Source: Acidobacteriota bacterium
GTDB taxonomy: Bacteria > Acidobacteriota > Thermoanaerobaculia > UBA5066
DNA length: 64,000 bases
Assembly: GCA_008363385.1 (NCBI GenBank)
Contig: RHKY01000002.1
Location: 124,001-188,000, forward strand
Reading direction: 5' to 3'
Below the pieces are notes generated by a model. It ran no database searches. It was not told the origin of the DNA and worked only from the letters and a program-made list of their open reading frames with translations. The position numbers and the translations under genes are program-made. Below are positions 52,874-62,304 of the stretch, piece by piece; within the stretch, counting starts at the first letter, position 1, and each line of letters starts with the position of its first letter.

Positions 52874-55618
52874 TCAGACCCGGCGCTCGAGGGCCAGCGC
52901 CTCGGCGGCGCGCCCGAACTCCCGGGAGACGCGCCCGAGCTGTGCCGCGGCGGCGTCCAGCCCCGTGGCCGTCTCGACCAGGGCGCAGAGCGCCGCCAGG
53001 CGCAGCGCCCCGAGGGAGGCTGCGCTCGACTTCAGGGCGTGCGCCGAGCGGGTGACCCCCGCGAGGTTCCCCTCGGCGACCGCCTTCTCCATGGCGGCGA
53101 TCTTCTGGGGCGCGTCGCGGACGAAGAGGTCGATCAGGGGCGTGACGACGTCCGCCTCTCCCGGCGAGGCGAGCGAGCGGAGCTTCTCCAGGGCCGTCCG
53201 GTCGATCGGCCCGACGCTCGCGGTGGGCGCCGCCTCGCGCCCCACCTTCCGGGTCTTCCCGAGGGCCGCCGCCAGCTCTCCGGCCTGCACGGGCTTGGAG
53301 ACGTAGTCGTCCATCCCGGCGGCCAGGCAGGCCTCGCGGTCCCCCTTCATCGCGTTGGCCGTCATCGCCACCAGGCGCGGCCTCTTCTCCTCGGGCCACT
53401 CCTTCCGGAGCCAGCGAGCCGCCTCCAGCCCGTCCATCTCGGGCATCTGGACGTCCATCAGGACGACGTCGTACGGCTGGCGGCGGACGGCCTCCAGGAC
53501 CTCCAGCCCGTTTCCGGCCACGTCGGCCCGGTAGCCCAGGTGCGAGAGGAGGTGGAGGGCCACCTTCTGGTTCACCGGGTTGTCCTCGGCCAGGAGGATG
53601 CGGAGCGGGTGAGCGTCCCCCGGCCGGCCCTCCGAGACCGCCTCGGCCCCCCGGCGGCGCAGCCGGGTGGAGCTGTCGTCGCCGGTGCCGCCCAGCGCCC
53701 GGAGGAGGGCCCTCCCGCGGATCGGGCGCGCCAGGACGAGCGCGTCCGGGGGGAGGCTCAACCCCGGCGCTCGCAGGCCGAAGGGCGCCGCGACGAGGAG
53801 CGCCGGCGCGGGACGGGCAGCCGAGACCGCCGAAAGGAGCTCCTCGAGGCCGGGGAGCGCCTGGTCGGCGAGGACCGAGTCGAAGGGCGCCGCCGCACAG
53901 AGGAGCGCCGCCTCCGAAGCGGAGGACGCCTCCGTGACCGCCATCCCCCAGGCGGCAGCCTGCCGGGCGAACGCCTCCCGTCTCGCCGGGTCGGCGTCGG
54001 CCAGGAGGAGCCGGCGGAGCCGGAGGGGAGGCTCCGGGGCGGGAGAGGTGGGGTCGGCCCCGGCGCGCACGGAGAAGGAGAACGTCGTCCCCTTCCCCAT
54101 CTCGCTCTCCACGCGGATCTCGCCCCCCATCAGCTCGCAGAGCCGCTTGCAGATCGCCAGCCCCAGGCCCGTCCCGCCGTACTGGCGGGTCGTGGAGGCG
54201 TCGACCTGGGTGAAGGGGGAGAAGAGCCGGTCGCGCCGCTGCGGGGGGATGCCGATCCCCGTGTCCGCGACCGCGACCGAGACCCCCCAGCCGTCGCCCG
54301 GGGCGGGGCGCGCGGAGACCTGCACGGCGACGTGCCCGCTGGCCGTGAACTTCACGGCGTTCGACAGGAGGTTCACGAGGACCTGCCGGAAGCGGGTGAC
54401 GTCCCCCACGACGCTCCGGGGGACGGAGCCGTCGTCCACGGCCCACAGTCCGAGCCCCTTCTGCGCGGCGTGGGCGGCCAGGAGGTCGACCGACTCGTCG
54501 ACCGCCTCGCGCAGGTCGAAGGGCTGGCTCTCCAGCTCCAGCCGCCCCGACTCCATCTTCGAGAAGTCGAGGATGTCGTTCAGGATCGTCAGGAGGGCGT
54601 CCCCGCTCGTCCGGATCGTCTCGACGAAGTCCCGCTGCTGCTCGGAGAGCGGGGTCTCCAGCAGGAGCCCCGTCATGCCGATCACGGCGTTCATCGGGGT
54701 CCGGATCTCGTGGCTCATGTTCGCCAGGAACTCGGACTTGGCCCGGCTCGCCCGCTCGGCCTCCTCCTTGGCGCTCCGGAGGTCCTCCTCGGCCCGCTTC
54801 CGGTCGGTGATCTCTCGCGACACCGCCACCAGCCCGAGGACCTCCTCGCCGCGCCGGATGACGGAGGTCGTCAGGGAGACCCAGAAGTCCTCGCCCCCCT
54901 TCGTCCGGTTGACGAGGTCGCCCCGGAAGCCCTCCGACATCCGCGCCTGGCGCAGCTCCTCCACGAGGCCGGGACGGTTCACCGGCGACAGCAGCACCCG
55001 GGCCGGCTGCCCGACGAGCTCCTCCGCCGTCCAGCCCATCCGGTCCATGACGGCCTGGTTGACCCACTGGATCCGCCCCTCGACGTCCGTGAGGACGACG
55101 AAGTCGCCGATCGAGCGGGTGACGTGCGCCAGGCGGGCCAGCTCTTCCTCCGTCCGGCGCAGCTGCGAGACGTCGCGCGAGTTGACGACGACGCCGCGGA
55201 CCTTCGGGTCGTCCAGGTGGTTCGTCCCGACGGCTTCGAGGAGGACCCAGTCGCCAGCGGCGCTCCGGTACCGGAACGTGACGGAGACCGGCGTCGCGGG
55301 GTTCGCCAGGCACCGCCCGAAGGCGCTCGTCACCGCCGGGACGTCGTCGGGGTGGACGAAGTCGAAGGCGACGCGCCCGACGATCTGCTCGGGGCGCCAG
55401 CCGAGGGCCCGCTCCGTGGCCGGGCTCTGGTAGAGCGTCGTCCCGTCGGGCGCGAGGACCGCCAGGACGTCGGCCGTGTGCTCGATGACCGCCCGCAGGA
55501 ACGCGAGCTCGGTGGCCGCAGCTCCGTCGGGCGAGCCGCCGCCGGCTTCGGACGGAGGAAAGGCCTCGTCGCTGGACACCTCCCGGGCATTCTGCCCCCG
55601 GCCGGCTTCGCGGGGCAA
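52874..55618 (-). CDS. BarA-like hybrid histidine kinase (PAS-PAS-HK-REC-REC-HPt)
   Basis: This 914-residue soluble kinase has two PAS domains (AVIEHTADVLAVLAPDG.., SIGDFVVLTDVEGRIQWVNQ). HisKA (FLANMSHEIRTPMNAVIGM) and a HATPase with NLLSNAVKFTASG, DTGIGIP and GGTGLGLAIC follow. Next come a degenerate receiver-like stretch (RRLLLADADPARREAF), a full receiver (RILLAEDNPVNQKV, VVLMDVQMPEMDGLE, DDYVSKPV) and a C-terminal HPt (AHALKSSAASLG). The partner response regulator is not evident. The start is uncertain: TTG at 55618, or GTG at 55579 which lies directly after GGGAG. It converges with glgP and diverges from the SDR gene. Confidence 0.9.
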   Translation of the reverse strand: MPREAGRGQNAREVSSDEAFPPSEAGGGSPDGAAATELAFLRAVIEHTADVLAVLAPDGTTLYQSPATERALGWRPEQIVGRVAFDFVHPDDVPAVTSAFGRCLANPATPVSVTFRYRSAAGDWVLLEAVGTNHLDDPKVRGVVVNSRDVSQLRRTEEELARLAHVTRSIGDFVVLTDVEGRIQWVNQAVMDRMGWTAEELVGQPARVLLSPVNRPGLVEELRQARMSEGFRGDLVNRTKGGEDFWVSLTTSVIRRGEEVLGLVAVSREITDRKRAEEDLRSAKEEAERASRAKSEFLANMSHEIRTPMNAVIGMTGLLLETPLSEQQRDFVETIRTSGDALLTILNDILDFSKMESGRLELESQPFDLREAVDESVDLLAAHAAQKGLGLWAVDDGSVPRSVVGDVTRFRQVLVNLLSNAVKFTASGHVAVQVSARPAPGDGWGVSVAVADTGIGIPPQRRDRLFSPFTQVDASTTRQYGGTGLGLAICKRLCELMGGEIRVESEMGKGTTFSFSVRAGADPTSPAPEPPLRLRRLLLADADPARREAFARQAAAWGMAVTEASSASEAALLCAAAPFDSVLADQALPGLEELLSAVSAARPAPALLVAAPFGLRAPGLSLPPDALVLARPIRGRALLRALGGTGDDSSTRLRRRGAEAVSEGRPGDAHPLRILLAEDNPVNQKVALHLLSHLGYRADVAGNGLEVLEAVRRQPYDVVLMDVQMPEMDGLEAARWLRKEWPEEKRPRLVAMTANAMKGDREACLAAGMDDYVSKPVQAGELAAALGKTRKVGREAAPTASVGPIDRTALEKLRSLASPGEADVVTPLIDLFVRDAPQKIAAMEKAVAEGNLAGVTRSAHALKSSAASLGALRLAALCALVETATGLDAAAAQLGRVSREFGRAAEALALERRV

Positions 55619-55674
55619 CGACGGGCGCGTCCGCCGGCCGGGATCGGCGAGAATAGGGCCCCCCGGAGGAAGAG

Positions 55675-57576
55675 ATGAGCACGAACCCGGTCCCGAAGCC
55701 GGCGATGCCGGAGAGTCCCGACTTCCAGCCCCTGATCACGCCCGACGGCGAGGTGATGTGGGAGAGCTCCCCTTCGCGCTACATCGCCAAGATCAGCCTC
55801 ACGACCGGCAAGGAGATCCTCCGGCCGATCGACCCGGACGACCTCCTCGTCCACGCCCACCGGGACCGCAACCCGGTGGAGTTCCTCGCGCAGATCCTGG
55901 CGAGCCGGCTCATCCAGGTGACCGGCAACGAGGAGACCGTCCGCCAGAGCATGCGCAAGGCCAATCAGCTCGGCATCCGCCTGGCGCAGAGGTTCGGCTC
56001 GCTGACCGGGTCGAAGGCGGTCGAGAAGCAGGCCCGCAAGCTGATCGGGGTGGCCGAGCGGGACGTCTTCTACCAGTTCCGCCCGGCGACGCACCTCTCC
56101 GAGAAGGAGGTCAAGGCCCGGATCGACCGGCTGCGGCGAGAGGCCCGGGCGATGCTGAAGGCCCGGGGCCGGAGCCCCAAGCTGCAGGTCCTCCTGACGG
56201 GCGCCACGGGCTTCCTGGGGAAGGAGATCCTCGTCCAGGCCGCCTCGGACCGGCGGATCGGCGAGATGGTCTGCGTCCTGAGGCCGGAGACGGTCCGCGA
56301 CCCGAAGACGAGGGAGGTGCTCCGGGTCCTCACGCCGCAGCAGCGCGGCGCGCAGCTCCTGAAGCGCCTCTACATCGGCGGGGCGAAGGCGAAGAAGTTC
56401 CGCTTCGTGGGCGGGGACATCGAGCAGCCGGACCTCGGCATCGAGCCGAAGGAGCTGGCGAAGCTGAGGACGACGCTCACGCACGTCGTCCACTGCGCGG
56501 CCAGCGTCTCGTTCGACGACACCTACGAGAACTCCTACCGGGCCAACGTCGTCGGCAGCCGCAACGCCCTCCAGTTCGCCCTGGCGATCCAGAGGGCCAA
56601 GGGCTCGAAGTTCGTCCAGCACCTGGCCATCGAGACCTCGTACATCCACGGGCGGAAGAAGCGGTCGATGGCGCAGGAGAGCGCGCTCGTCTTCCCGCGG
56701 AACTACTACAACAACTTCTACGAGCTGACGAAGGCGATGGCCTCGATGGAGACCGACCGCTTCATGGTCCAGGAGGGTCTCCGCGTCGTCCAGCTCCTCC
56801 CCTCGATCGTGATCGGCCACTCGCGGACCGGGAACAACCGGGGCGACACGAAGGTGGTCAACGCCCCCATCAACGCCTTCGGCCGGTCCAAGGAGCTGAT
56901 GGACAAGCTCGGGAGCGACCCGGTGGCCCGCGGCAAGGCCGAGCTGATGGCCGCCTTCGCCCTGGCCTTCCCGTCCGACCGCTCCGCCGAGCTGAACATC
57001 GTCCCGGTGGACCGCGTCGTCGAGGGGATCATGGCGGCCCTGACGGTCCCCGAGGCGATCGGCGAGCGGATCCACCTGGCCACCGACAACCGGCTCCGCG
57101 CCGAGGACATCGTCCGGATCGCCCACGAGGAGATCGGCGTCCAGGTCCGCCTGGCCGACCCGACCCTCTTCCGGAACGTGACGCTTCCGATCGTCAAGAC
57201 GGCGCTCGAGCGGCTGAAGGAGCCGAAGCTGGCCAACGCCATCGACAAGCTCGGGACGATCTTCGCGGGCTACGGCGAGTGGGGGCAGCCGATCCACGAC
57301 GTCGGAAACGACGTGAGGATCCTGAAGATGCCGATCCGCCGCCCCTCGACGGAGCTGGCCTTCCGGATGCTCTGCCGGCACAACCGGTTCGTCCAGGGGT
57401 TCGGCCAGGTGAAGGACCCCGACGAGATCGCCCGCCGCGAGCACGTCTGGGAGGAGGCGCTCGACGCCATCGAGTTCCAGACCGGGCGGCGCGCCTCGTC
57501 GCTCCACCCCGACGAGTTCGAGCAGCTCCTCTCCCAGCGGATCGACCTGAAGACCTTCAAGCCGAAGAAGCGGTAG
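55675..57576 (+). CDS. Extended SDR, fatty-acyl-CoA-reductase-like (NAD_binding_4)
   Basis: This 633-residue protein has an N-terminal helical extension of about 165 residues, rich in basic residues (QLGIRLAQRFGSLTGS..). The Rossmann domain follows with TGATGFLGKEI, HCAASVSFDDT and the active-site YELTK (Y..xK). The C-terminal region (MPIRRPSTELAFRMLCRHN) has the sterile-like helices. It reduces an acyl-thioester to aldehyde or alcohol with NADPH, as in wax or lipid synthesis; the exact substrate is unknown. CCGGAGGAAG precedes the ATG. Confidence 0.8.
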   Translation: MSTNPVPKPAMPESPDFQPLITPDGEVMWESSPSRYIAKISLTTGKEILRPIDPDDLLVHAHRDRNPVEFLAQILASRLIQVTGNEETVRQSMRKANQLGIRLAQRFGSLTGSKAVEKQARKLIGVAERDVFYQFRPATHLSEKEVKARIDRLRREARAMLKARGRSPKLQVLLTGATGFLGKEILVQAASDRRIGEMVCVLRPETVRDPKTREVLRVLTPQQRGAQLLKRLYIGGAKAKKFRFVGGDIEQPDLGIEPKELAKLRTTLTHVVHCAASVSFDDTYENSYRANVVGSRNALQFALAIQRAKGSKFVQHLAIETSYIHGRKKRSMAQESALVFPRNYYNNFYELTKAMASMETDRFMVQEGLRVVQLLPSIVIGHSRTGNNRGDTKVVNAPINAFGRSKELMDKLGSDPVARGKAELMAAFALAFPSDRSAELNIVPVDRVVEGIMAALTVPEAIGERIHLATDNRLRAEDIVRIAHEEIGVQVRLADPTLFRNVTLPIVKTALERLKEPKLANAIDKLGTIFAGYGEWGQPIHDVGNDVRILKMPIRRPSTELAFRMLCRHNRFVQGFGQVKDPDEIARREHVWEEALDAIEFQTGRRASSLHPDEFEQLLSQRIDLKTFKPKKR

Positions 57577-57588
57577 GCGCCCCGGGTC

Positions 57589-59214
57589 TCACGGCAAGGC
57601 CAGGAGGTAGTCCGACATCGCCGCGAGCTCGTTCTCGGGGAGGTCGCGGAAGGCGGGCATCCTGGAGCCGGGGACGAGCTTCTTGGGGTCCTTGAAGTGC
57701 TCGACGAGCCACTCCTTCGACCTCCGGCCGGCGACGCCGGCGAGCGCCGGGCCCCGGTGCCCTCCGGTGCCGTAGACGTCGTGGCAGTCGCGGCAGTCCT
57801 CGCGGGCGACGACGGCCCCGCCGAGGCGGACGGTCGCGGGGACCTTCGAGAGGTCGAGCGGCCCCTCGGGGAGGCGCGCCGTGAAGGCGAGGAGGGCCGG
57901 GATCCCCTTCTCCGGGTCTCCTGGCTCTCCGTCCGGCGAGGCCTTCGGGGGCGTGGCCTTCTCCTTGACGTGCGCCTCGACCGCGGCCGGGTCGAGGCCC
58001 CGCGTCCGCCCGACGAGGGCGAACGTCCCTTCCGGCGACCCGACGACGCCCGCTCCGAGCGGGCCGTGGCAGGAGGCGCAGCCGCGCTCGGCGTAGACCT
58101 CGGCGCCGTACAGGAGGGCCGGGTCGGGCGGCGGCGGGCCTTCGGTGTCCAGCGCGGACGGGGGCCGGCGCCTCGGCGCGTCGAGCGCGCCGAGGACCAG
58201 GAGGACGAGCGTGGCGGCCGCGGCGGCCGAGCCCGCGGCCAGGAGCCCCTTCCGCGCCCTGGGGCGCCGCTCCTTCGCCCGGTCGAGCCACGGGACGAGG
58301 GCGAGGAGGAGGACGGCCAGCCCCGGGAGGAGGGCGGTCCCCACCGGCTCCCACGGCCCCTTGAAGAGCTTCAGGAGCTGGAAGAGCGGGAGGAAGTACC
58401 ACTCGGGCCGCGGGACGTACGAGGTGTCCGAGGGGTCGGCGACCCGCTCCAGCGGCGCGGGGTGGGCGAGGGCGAGGTAGACGAGCGCCCCCACGACCAG
58501 GAGCCCGGCGACGTCGTCGCGGGCGAGCTGATAGGGGAAGAACGGCTCCCGCGGGTCCGGCCCGGTGGTCGGCCCGGAGTGCCCGTGCCTGCGGAGGAGG
58601 ACGAGGTGGAGGGCGATCAGGGCGAGGGTGGCGAGCGGCAGGAGGACGACGTGGACCGTGTAGAAGCGGGTCAGGGTGTAAGCGCCGACGCCGGGCCCCC
58701 CGGCCAGGAGCTGTCCCACGAGCGGCCCCACGACCGGCGCCCCCGCGGGCGCCTTCGTCCCGACGACGGTCGCCCAGTAGGCCTTCTGGTCCCACGGCAG
58801 GAGGTAGCCGGTGAACCCGAAGCCCAGGATCAGGAGGAGGAGCGCGACGCCGACGATCCAGTTCAGCTCGCGCGGCTTCCGGTACGAGCCGGAGAAGAAC
58901 GTCCGGAGGAGGTGGAGCGCGGCGAGGAGGACCATCGCCGACGCCCCCCAGTGGTGGAGGCCGCGGACGAGGGAGCCGCCGGGGAGAACGGTCTGGATCG
59001 CTTTGACGCTCTGGTGCGCGTGGTCGGGGGTCGGCGCGTAGTACATCGCCAGGACGACCCCCGTCCCGAGCTGGACGAGGAAGGCGACGAGCGCGGCGGA
59101 GCCGAGCGTGAAGAGCCAGGCGCGGCGGCGCGGCACCGGCTCGTCGGCGAACCGCCGCCACTCGGTGACGAGGCCGGCGCGGGACTCGAGGAACTCTCCG
59201 AGCTTGCCGAGCAC
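57589..59214 (-). CDS. Cytochrome b/b6 fused to two cytochrome c domains
   Basis: This 541-residue inner-membrane protein is the quinol-oxidising core of a bc-type complex. The cytochrome b part (residues about 20-350) has heme-ligand histidines in LHHWGASAMVLLAALHLL and FYTVHVVLLPLATLALIALHL. The PEWYFLP motif is of the Qo site. After one more membrane helix, two soluble cytochrome c domains follow with CASCH and CRDCH. The Rieske gene lies 8 bp upstream. No separate cytochrome c1 gene is present, which the fusion replaces. The GTG at 59214 (VLGKLGEFLESRAG) follows the Rieske stop; in-frame sequence upstream of it lies inside that gene. Confidence 0.9.
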   Translation of the reverse strand: MLGKLGEFLESRAGLVTEWRRFADEPVPRRRAWLFTLGSAALVAFLVQLGTGVVLAMYYAPTPDHAHQSVKAIQTVLPGGSLVRGLHHWGASAMVLLAALHLLRTFFSGSYRKPRELNWIVGVALLLLILGFGFTGYLLPWDQKAYWATVVGTKAPAGAPVVGPLVGQLLAGGPGVGAYTLTRFYTVHVVLLPLATLALIALHLVLLRRHGHSGPTTGPDPREPFFPYQLARDDVAGLLVVGALVYLALAHPAPLERVADPSDTSYVPRPEWYFLPLFQLLKLFKGPWEPVGTALLPGLAVLLLALVPWLDRAKERRPRARKGLLAAGSAAAAATLVLLVLGALDAPRRRPPSALDTEGPPPPDPALLYGAEVYAERGCASCHGPLGAGVVGSPEGTFALVGRTRGLDPAAVEAHVKEKATPPKASPDGEPGDPEKGIPALLAFTARLPEGPLDLSKVPATVRLGGAVVAREDCRDCHDVYGTGGHRGPALAGVAGRRSKEWLVEHFKDPKKLVPGSRMPAFRDLPENELAAMSDYLLALP

Positions 59215-59222
59215 GGCGGCCC

Positions 59223-59765
59223 CTACGCCAGCCCCGACGGGTCGAGGCGCAGGCGCCCCCCGTCGACGACGAGAGGGAGGCGGGCGAGGGGCCTCGGCGG
59301 CGGTCCGTCCGTCACCGCGCCGGAGGCGTCGTAGACCCCCCCGTGACACGGGCAGAGGAACGCCTTTTGCTCCGCGCTCCAGGAGACGCCGCACCCGAGG
59401 TGGGTGCAGGTGGTCGAGAGGGCCACGAGGCCCGACGCCGAGGCCGGGTCGGCGACGACGGCCACCCGTTGCCGGAGCCGCCGCTCCATGTAGCCGTCGG
59501 TGACCGTCCTCTCCACGACGACCTCGCGCGGGCCCGCGGCGCCGTCCCTCACCGGGGCGAAGTCGCTCGCGGGGCCGAGGTCGACGGGCGTGGCGCCGTC
59601 GCCTCCGCGCGCGAGGAGAGGCGCCACCGCGAGCCGGCCGGCGGAAAGGCCCACCGCCCCGGCGACGAGCCCCCCGGTCCCGAGGGCCAGGGCCAGGAAC
59701 GCCCGGCGCCGCCCCGGGTCCTCGGGGGCCTCCGCCGCCCGATTCGAACGCCTCTCGTCCGCCAT
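59223..59765 (-). CDS. Rieske iron-sulfur protein
   Basis: This 180-residue subunit has a twin-arginine-like N-terminus (GRRRAFLALALGTGGLVAGA) and one membrane anchor. The 2Fe-2S motifs are TCTHLGCGVSW and LCPCHGGVYD, with both pairs of Cys/His present. It passes electrons from quinol to cytochrome c in the complex whose cytochrome b/c gene follows. The ATG at 59765 follows weakly a purine-rich stretch. Confidence 0.94.
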   Translation of the reverse strand: MADERRSNRAAEAPEDPGRRRAFLALALGTGGLVAGAVGLSAGRLAVAPLLARGGDGATPVDLGPASDFAPVRDGAAGPREVVVERTVTDGYMERRLRQRVAVVADPASASGLVALSTTCTHLGCGVSWSAEQKAFLCPCHGGVYDASGAVTDGPPPRPLARLPLVVDGGRLRLDPSGLA

Positions 59766-59855
59766 CGCGTCACCTCGAAGTGAGACGGATTCTCCCTCAA
59801 TCCGGGACGCACGGGTGCGACCTGCGTCACGGCTCCGGCGGCGCCGCGCCGCGGG

Positions 59856-62276
59856 TCAGCTGCGCCTCGGGGCGGCGGTCTCCGACGCCTCCCGGAAGGC
59901 GCGGACGAGGGGGTCTCCGGAGAGGCGCCTCGCCCGCAGGTTCTCCACGTAGCGGGTCACCGCCTCCGCCTGGCTCGCCCCGTCCAGCCCCGCCTCGGCC
60001 ACGACGGCCGCCCCCTGGCCGCTCCCGAGGAAGTGCCCCCGCTGGTACGGGTGGAGCGAGCGGGCCCTCCCGAGGTCCGACCGGATCCACCGGTAGAGCG
60101 TCGCCTTCGTGAAGCCGGTGATCCCCATCGCCACCTGCGCGGCGCTCTCGGGATAGACCCGCTCGCGCTCCTCCGCCGGGAGCAGGTCGAACAGCTCGGC
60201 GCTCGTGACGGAGTAGACGTCCACCTCGATCCCGGCCGCCAGGAGGAGCGGCAGCGCCTCCTCGACGAAGGCGTACGTGACGGCCGACTCCTGCAGGACG
60301 ACCACTCCGTCCGGCGGACGGCGCGCGGCGCGGAGGAGGTAGAGCCCCCGGGCCGCGTCGGCCGCCGGGGCGAGCCCGAGCGCCGCGCGGTCGAGGACCT
60401 TCTCGGGCGGGCGGGTGACGAACGGGGCGATCACCGCGGGGCGGGCCGAGAGGGCCGCGGCCATCAGCGGCCAGACCTCCTGCGGCTCCCACGGCGTCAG
60501 CGTGACCATCGTCCGGGGCGGGAAGTTCTCCTGCAGGAGCTGGAGCGGCTGCGGGTCGGCGTGCGTGGGGCCGTCCTCCCCCGTCTTCAGCCCCGCGTGG
60601 GCGCAGATCAGGACCATCGGTCGGTACGGCTCGCCGGTGACGGCCTCGCGCGCCTGGTTGCCGATGGCGTGCAGGCGCGCGGCGATGTGCCCGAGCGGCG
60701 CGATGAACGCGCCGTACGAGGAGCCGGCCCCCACGTGCGCCCCGAAGGCCGCCAGGCCCGAGAGGACGCCGGAGATGGCGTCCTCGCAGATCCCCCCGAC
60801 CGCCAGGAGGCGCGAGCCGGGGTTCGTCCGGGCGTGGAAGAAGCCCGGCGGGAAGCCCTTGTTCCCCTCCGAGACGCTCGTGGAGCCGAGGAGGTCGGCG
60901 GCCGCGACGAGGACGGCGCCCCCGGAGACGGCGTTCAGGTGCCCCAGGACCTTCCCGAGCTGCCCCCGGAGCGTCGTCTCGGTTCCGGGAACCAGGGCGA
61001 GGCCCTCGGGGACCTGGCTGCCGCCCCCGGCCGCCGCCTCGAAGGCGGCTTCCAGCCTCGGGGCCCCCGATCGGGGCTTGCGGCTGCGGCGGTCCAGCCG
61101 CTCGCGCGCCCGGCGGAGCTTCCCGCCGAGCTCCTCGGCCACGTCCCGGTTCTCCTCCAGGACGCTCCTCACGATCCGGAGCGACTGCCAGAAGCACTCC
61201 TCCACGACGACCGGGTCGCTCCCGGCTCCGCAGCGGGTGTTCCCCGGCTCGCAGGCGGGGAGCGCGAGCGCGCTCTCCCTCACCGCCGGGAGGAGGGCGG
61301 CGTAGAAGCCCTCCGAGCAGAGCTTGTGCCCCGCCCCGTGCGAGGCGCGCCCCTCGATGCCGTACCCGAACCCCTTCTTCGTCCGGTAGACGACCGCCGT
61401 CGGCTGGCCGTTGTCCAGCGCGAGGGCCGCGCGCTGCGCCCGGAGGATCGCCGCCAGGTCGAGGCCGTCGGGGACGAAGACGACGTTCCAGTCGTGGAGG
61501 TGGAAGAACTCCGTCGGCGACCAGGCGACGTACTCGCCCGGGACGGCCCCCTCGCGCGCGACTCGGTCCGAGTCGATCGAGGACTGGTTCCAGTCGAGGT
61601 GGAGGACGAGGTTCGAAAGCCCGGCCGTCCCAGCGAAGGCCACGGCCTCGGCGACCCGCCCCGGCGTCAGCCCCCCCTCCCCTTCCACGACGTGGACCCG
61701 CGGCGCGTCGGCCCCGTACGTGTCGAGCGCCCCCAGCGCCAGGCCGAACGAGGACGCCACGCCCACTCCCGAGGCCCCCGTCGCGAGCCGGAGAAAGGGC
61801 GTCGCCGGCGTCGGGTGCCCGTCCAGCGCCCGGGCGCGGAGCTGCGTGAAGAGCGGCGTCTTCGCGGCCGGGTTCCGCCGGAAGCCGAGGAGGTCCTCGA
61901 GCCTCAGCCGGTCCGCCTCGGAGGCGGGCAGGAGGTCCGGCGCCCCCACGCGCAGCACCTCGTCGCGCAGCGCCCACATCGCGTAGAGGCCCATCGCCTT
62001 GTGCCCGGCCGCGTACGAGACGAGGTCCGCGTCGGTTCGCCCGGGGCGGGAGACGTCGTAGTCCATCGCCTCGAAGAGGAGCGCCGCCACGAACCGCCCC
62101 GACGAGATCGAGCCCCCCGGGTGGCCGGAGGTCGGGACGTAGTTGTAGAGGAGGGCGCAGAGCGACCGGTAGACCGCGTCCAGCGAGAGGAGCGGGGGGA
62201 CGAGGGGGTCGGGCGGCGAGCCGTCGTCCCTCACCTCGACGAAGACGCCCCTTCGCGGCTCGAACGACATCGTCAT
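59856..62276 (-). CDS. Transketolase-like TPP enzyme
   Basis: This 806-residue protein has the two-part thiamine-diphosphate layout of transketolase and pyruvate dehydrogenase E1. The N-terminal PP-half has GHPGGSISSGRF and the GEGGLTPGRV..DWNQSSID cofactor region. The Pyr-half has LICAHAGLKTGEDGPTHADP and the C-terminal domain TYAFVEEALPLLLAAGIEVD. It is longer than common transketolases (about 650-700) and has a linker of about 60 extra residues between halves (ARERLDRRSRKPRSG). Substrate is uncertain. It follows the aminotransferase by 28 bp on the same strand. Confidence 0.83.
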   Translation of the reverse strand: MTMSFEPRRGVFVEVRDDGSPPDPLVPPLLSLDAVYRSLCALLYNYVPTSGHPGGSISSGRFVAALLFEAMDYDVSRPGRTDADLVSYAAGHKAMGLYAMWALRDEVLRVGAPDLLPASEADRLRLEDLLGFRRNPAAKTPLFTQLRARALDGHPTPATPFLRLATGASGVGVASSFGLALGALDTYGADAPRVHVVEGEGGLTPGRVAEAVAFAGTAGLSNLVLHLDWNQSSIDSDRVAREGAVPGEYVAWSPTEFFHLHDWNVVFVPDGLDLAAILRAQRAALALDNGQPTAVVYRTKKGFGYGIEGRASHGAGHKLCSEGFYAALLPAVRESALALPACEPGNTRCGAGSDPVVVEECFWQSLRIVRSVLEENRDVAEELGGKLRRARERLDRRSRKPRSGAPRLEAAFEAAAGGGSQVPEGLALVPGTETTLRGQLGKVLGHLNAVSGGAVLVAAADLLGSTSVSEGNKGFPPGFFHARTNPGSRLLAVGGICEDAISGVLSGLAAFGAHVGAGSSYGAFIAPLGHIAARLHAIGNQAREAVTGEPYRPMVLICAHAGLKTGEDGPTHADPQPLQLLQENFPPRTMVTLTPWEPQEVWPLMAAALSARPAVIAPFVTRPPEKVLDRAALGLAPAADAARGLYLLRAARRPPDGVVVLQESAVTYAFVEEALPLLLAAGIEVDVYSVTSAELFDLLPAEERERVYPESAAQVAMGITGFTKATLYRWIRSDLGRARSLHPYQRGHFLGSGQGAAVVAEAGLDGASQAEAVTRYVENLRARRLSGDPLVRAFREASETAAPRRS

Positions 62277-62304
62277 CGGCGCACCTCCTCGGCGGTCGAA
62301 GGCA

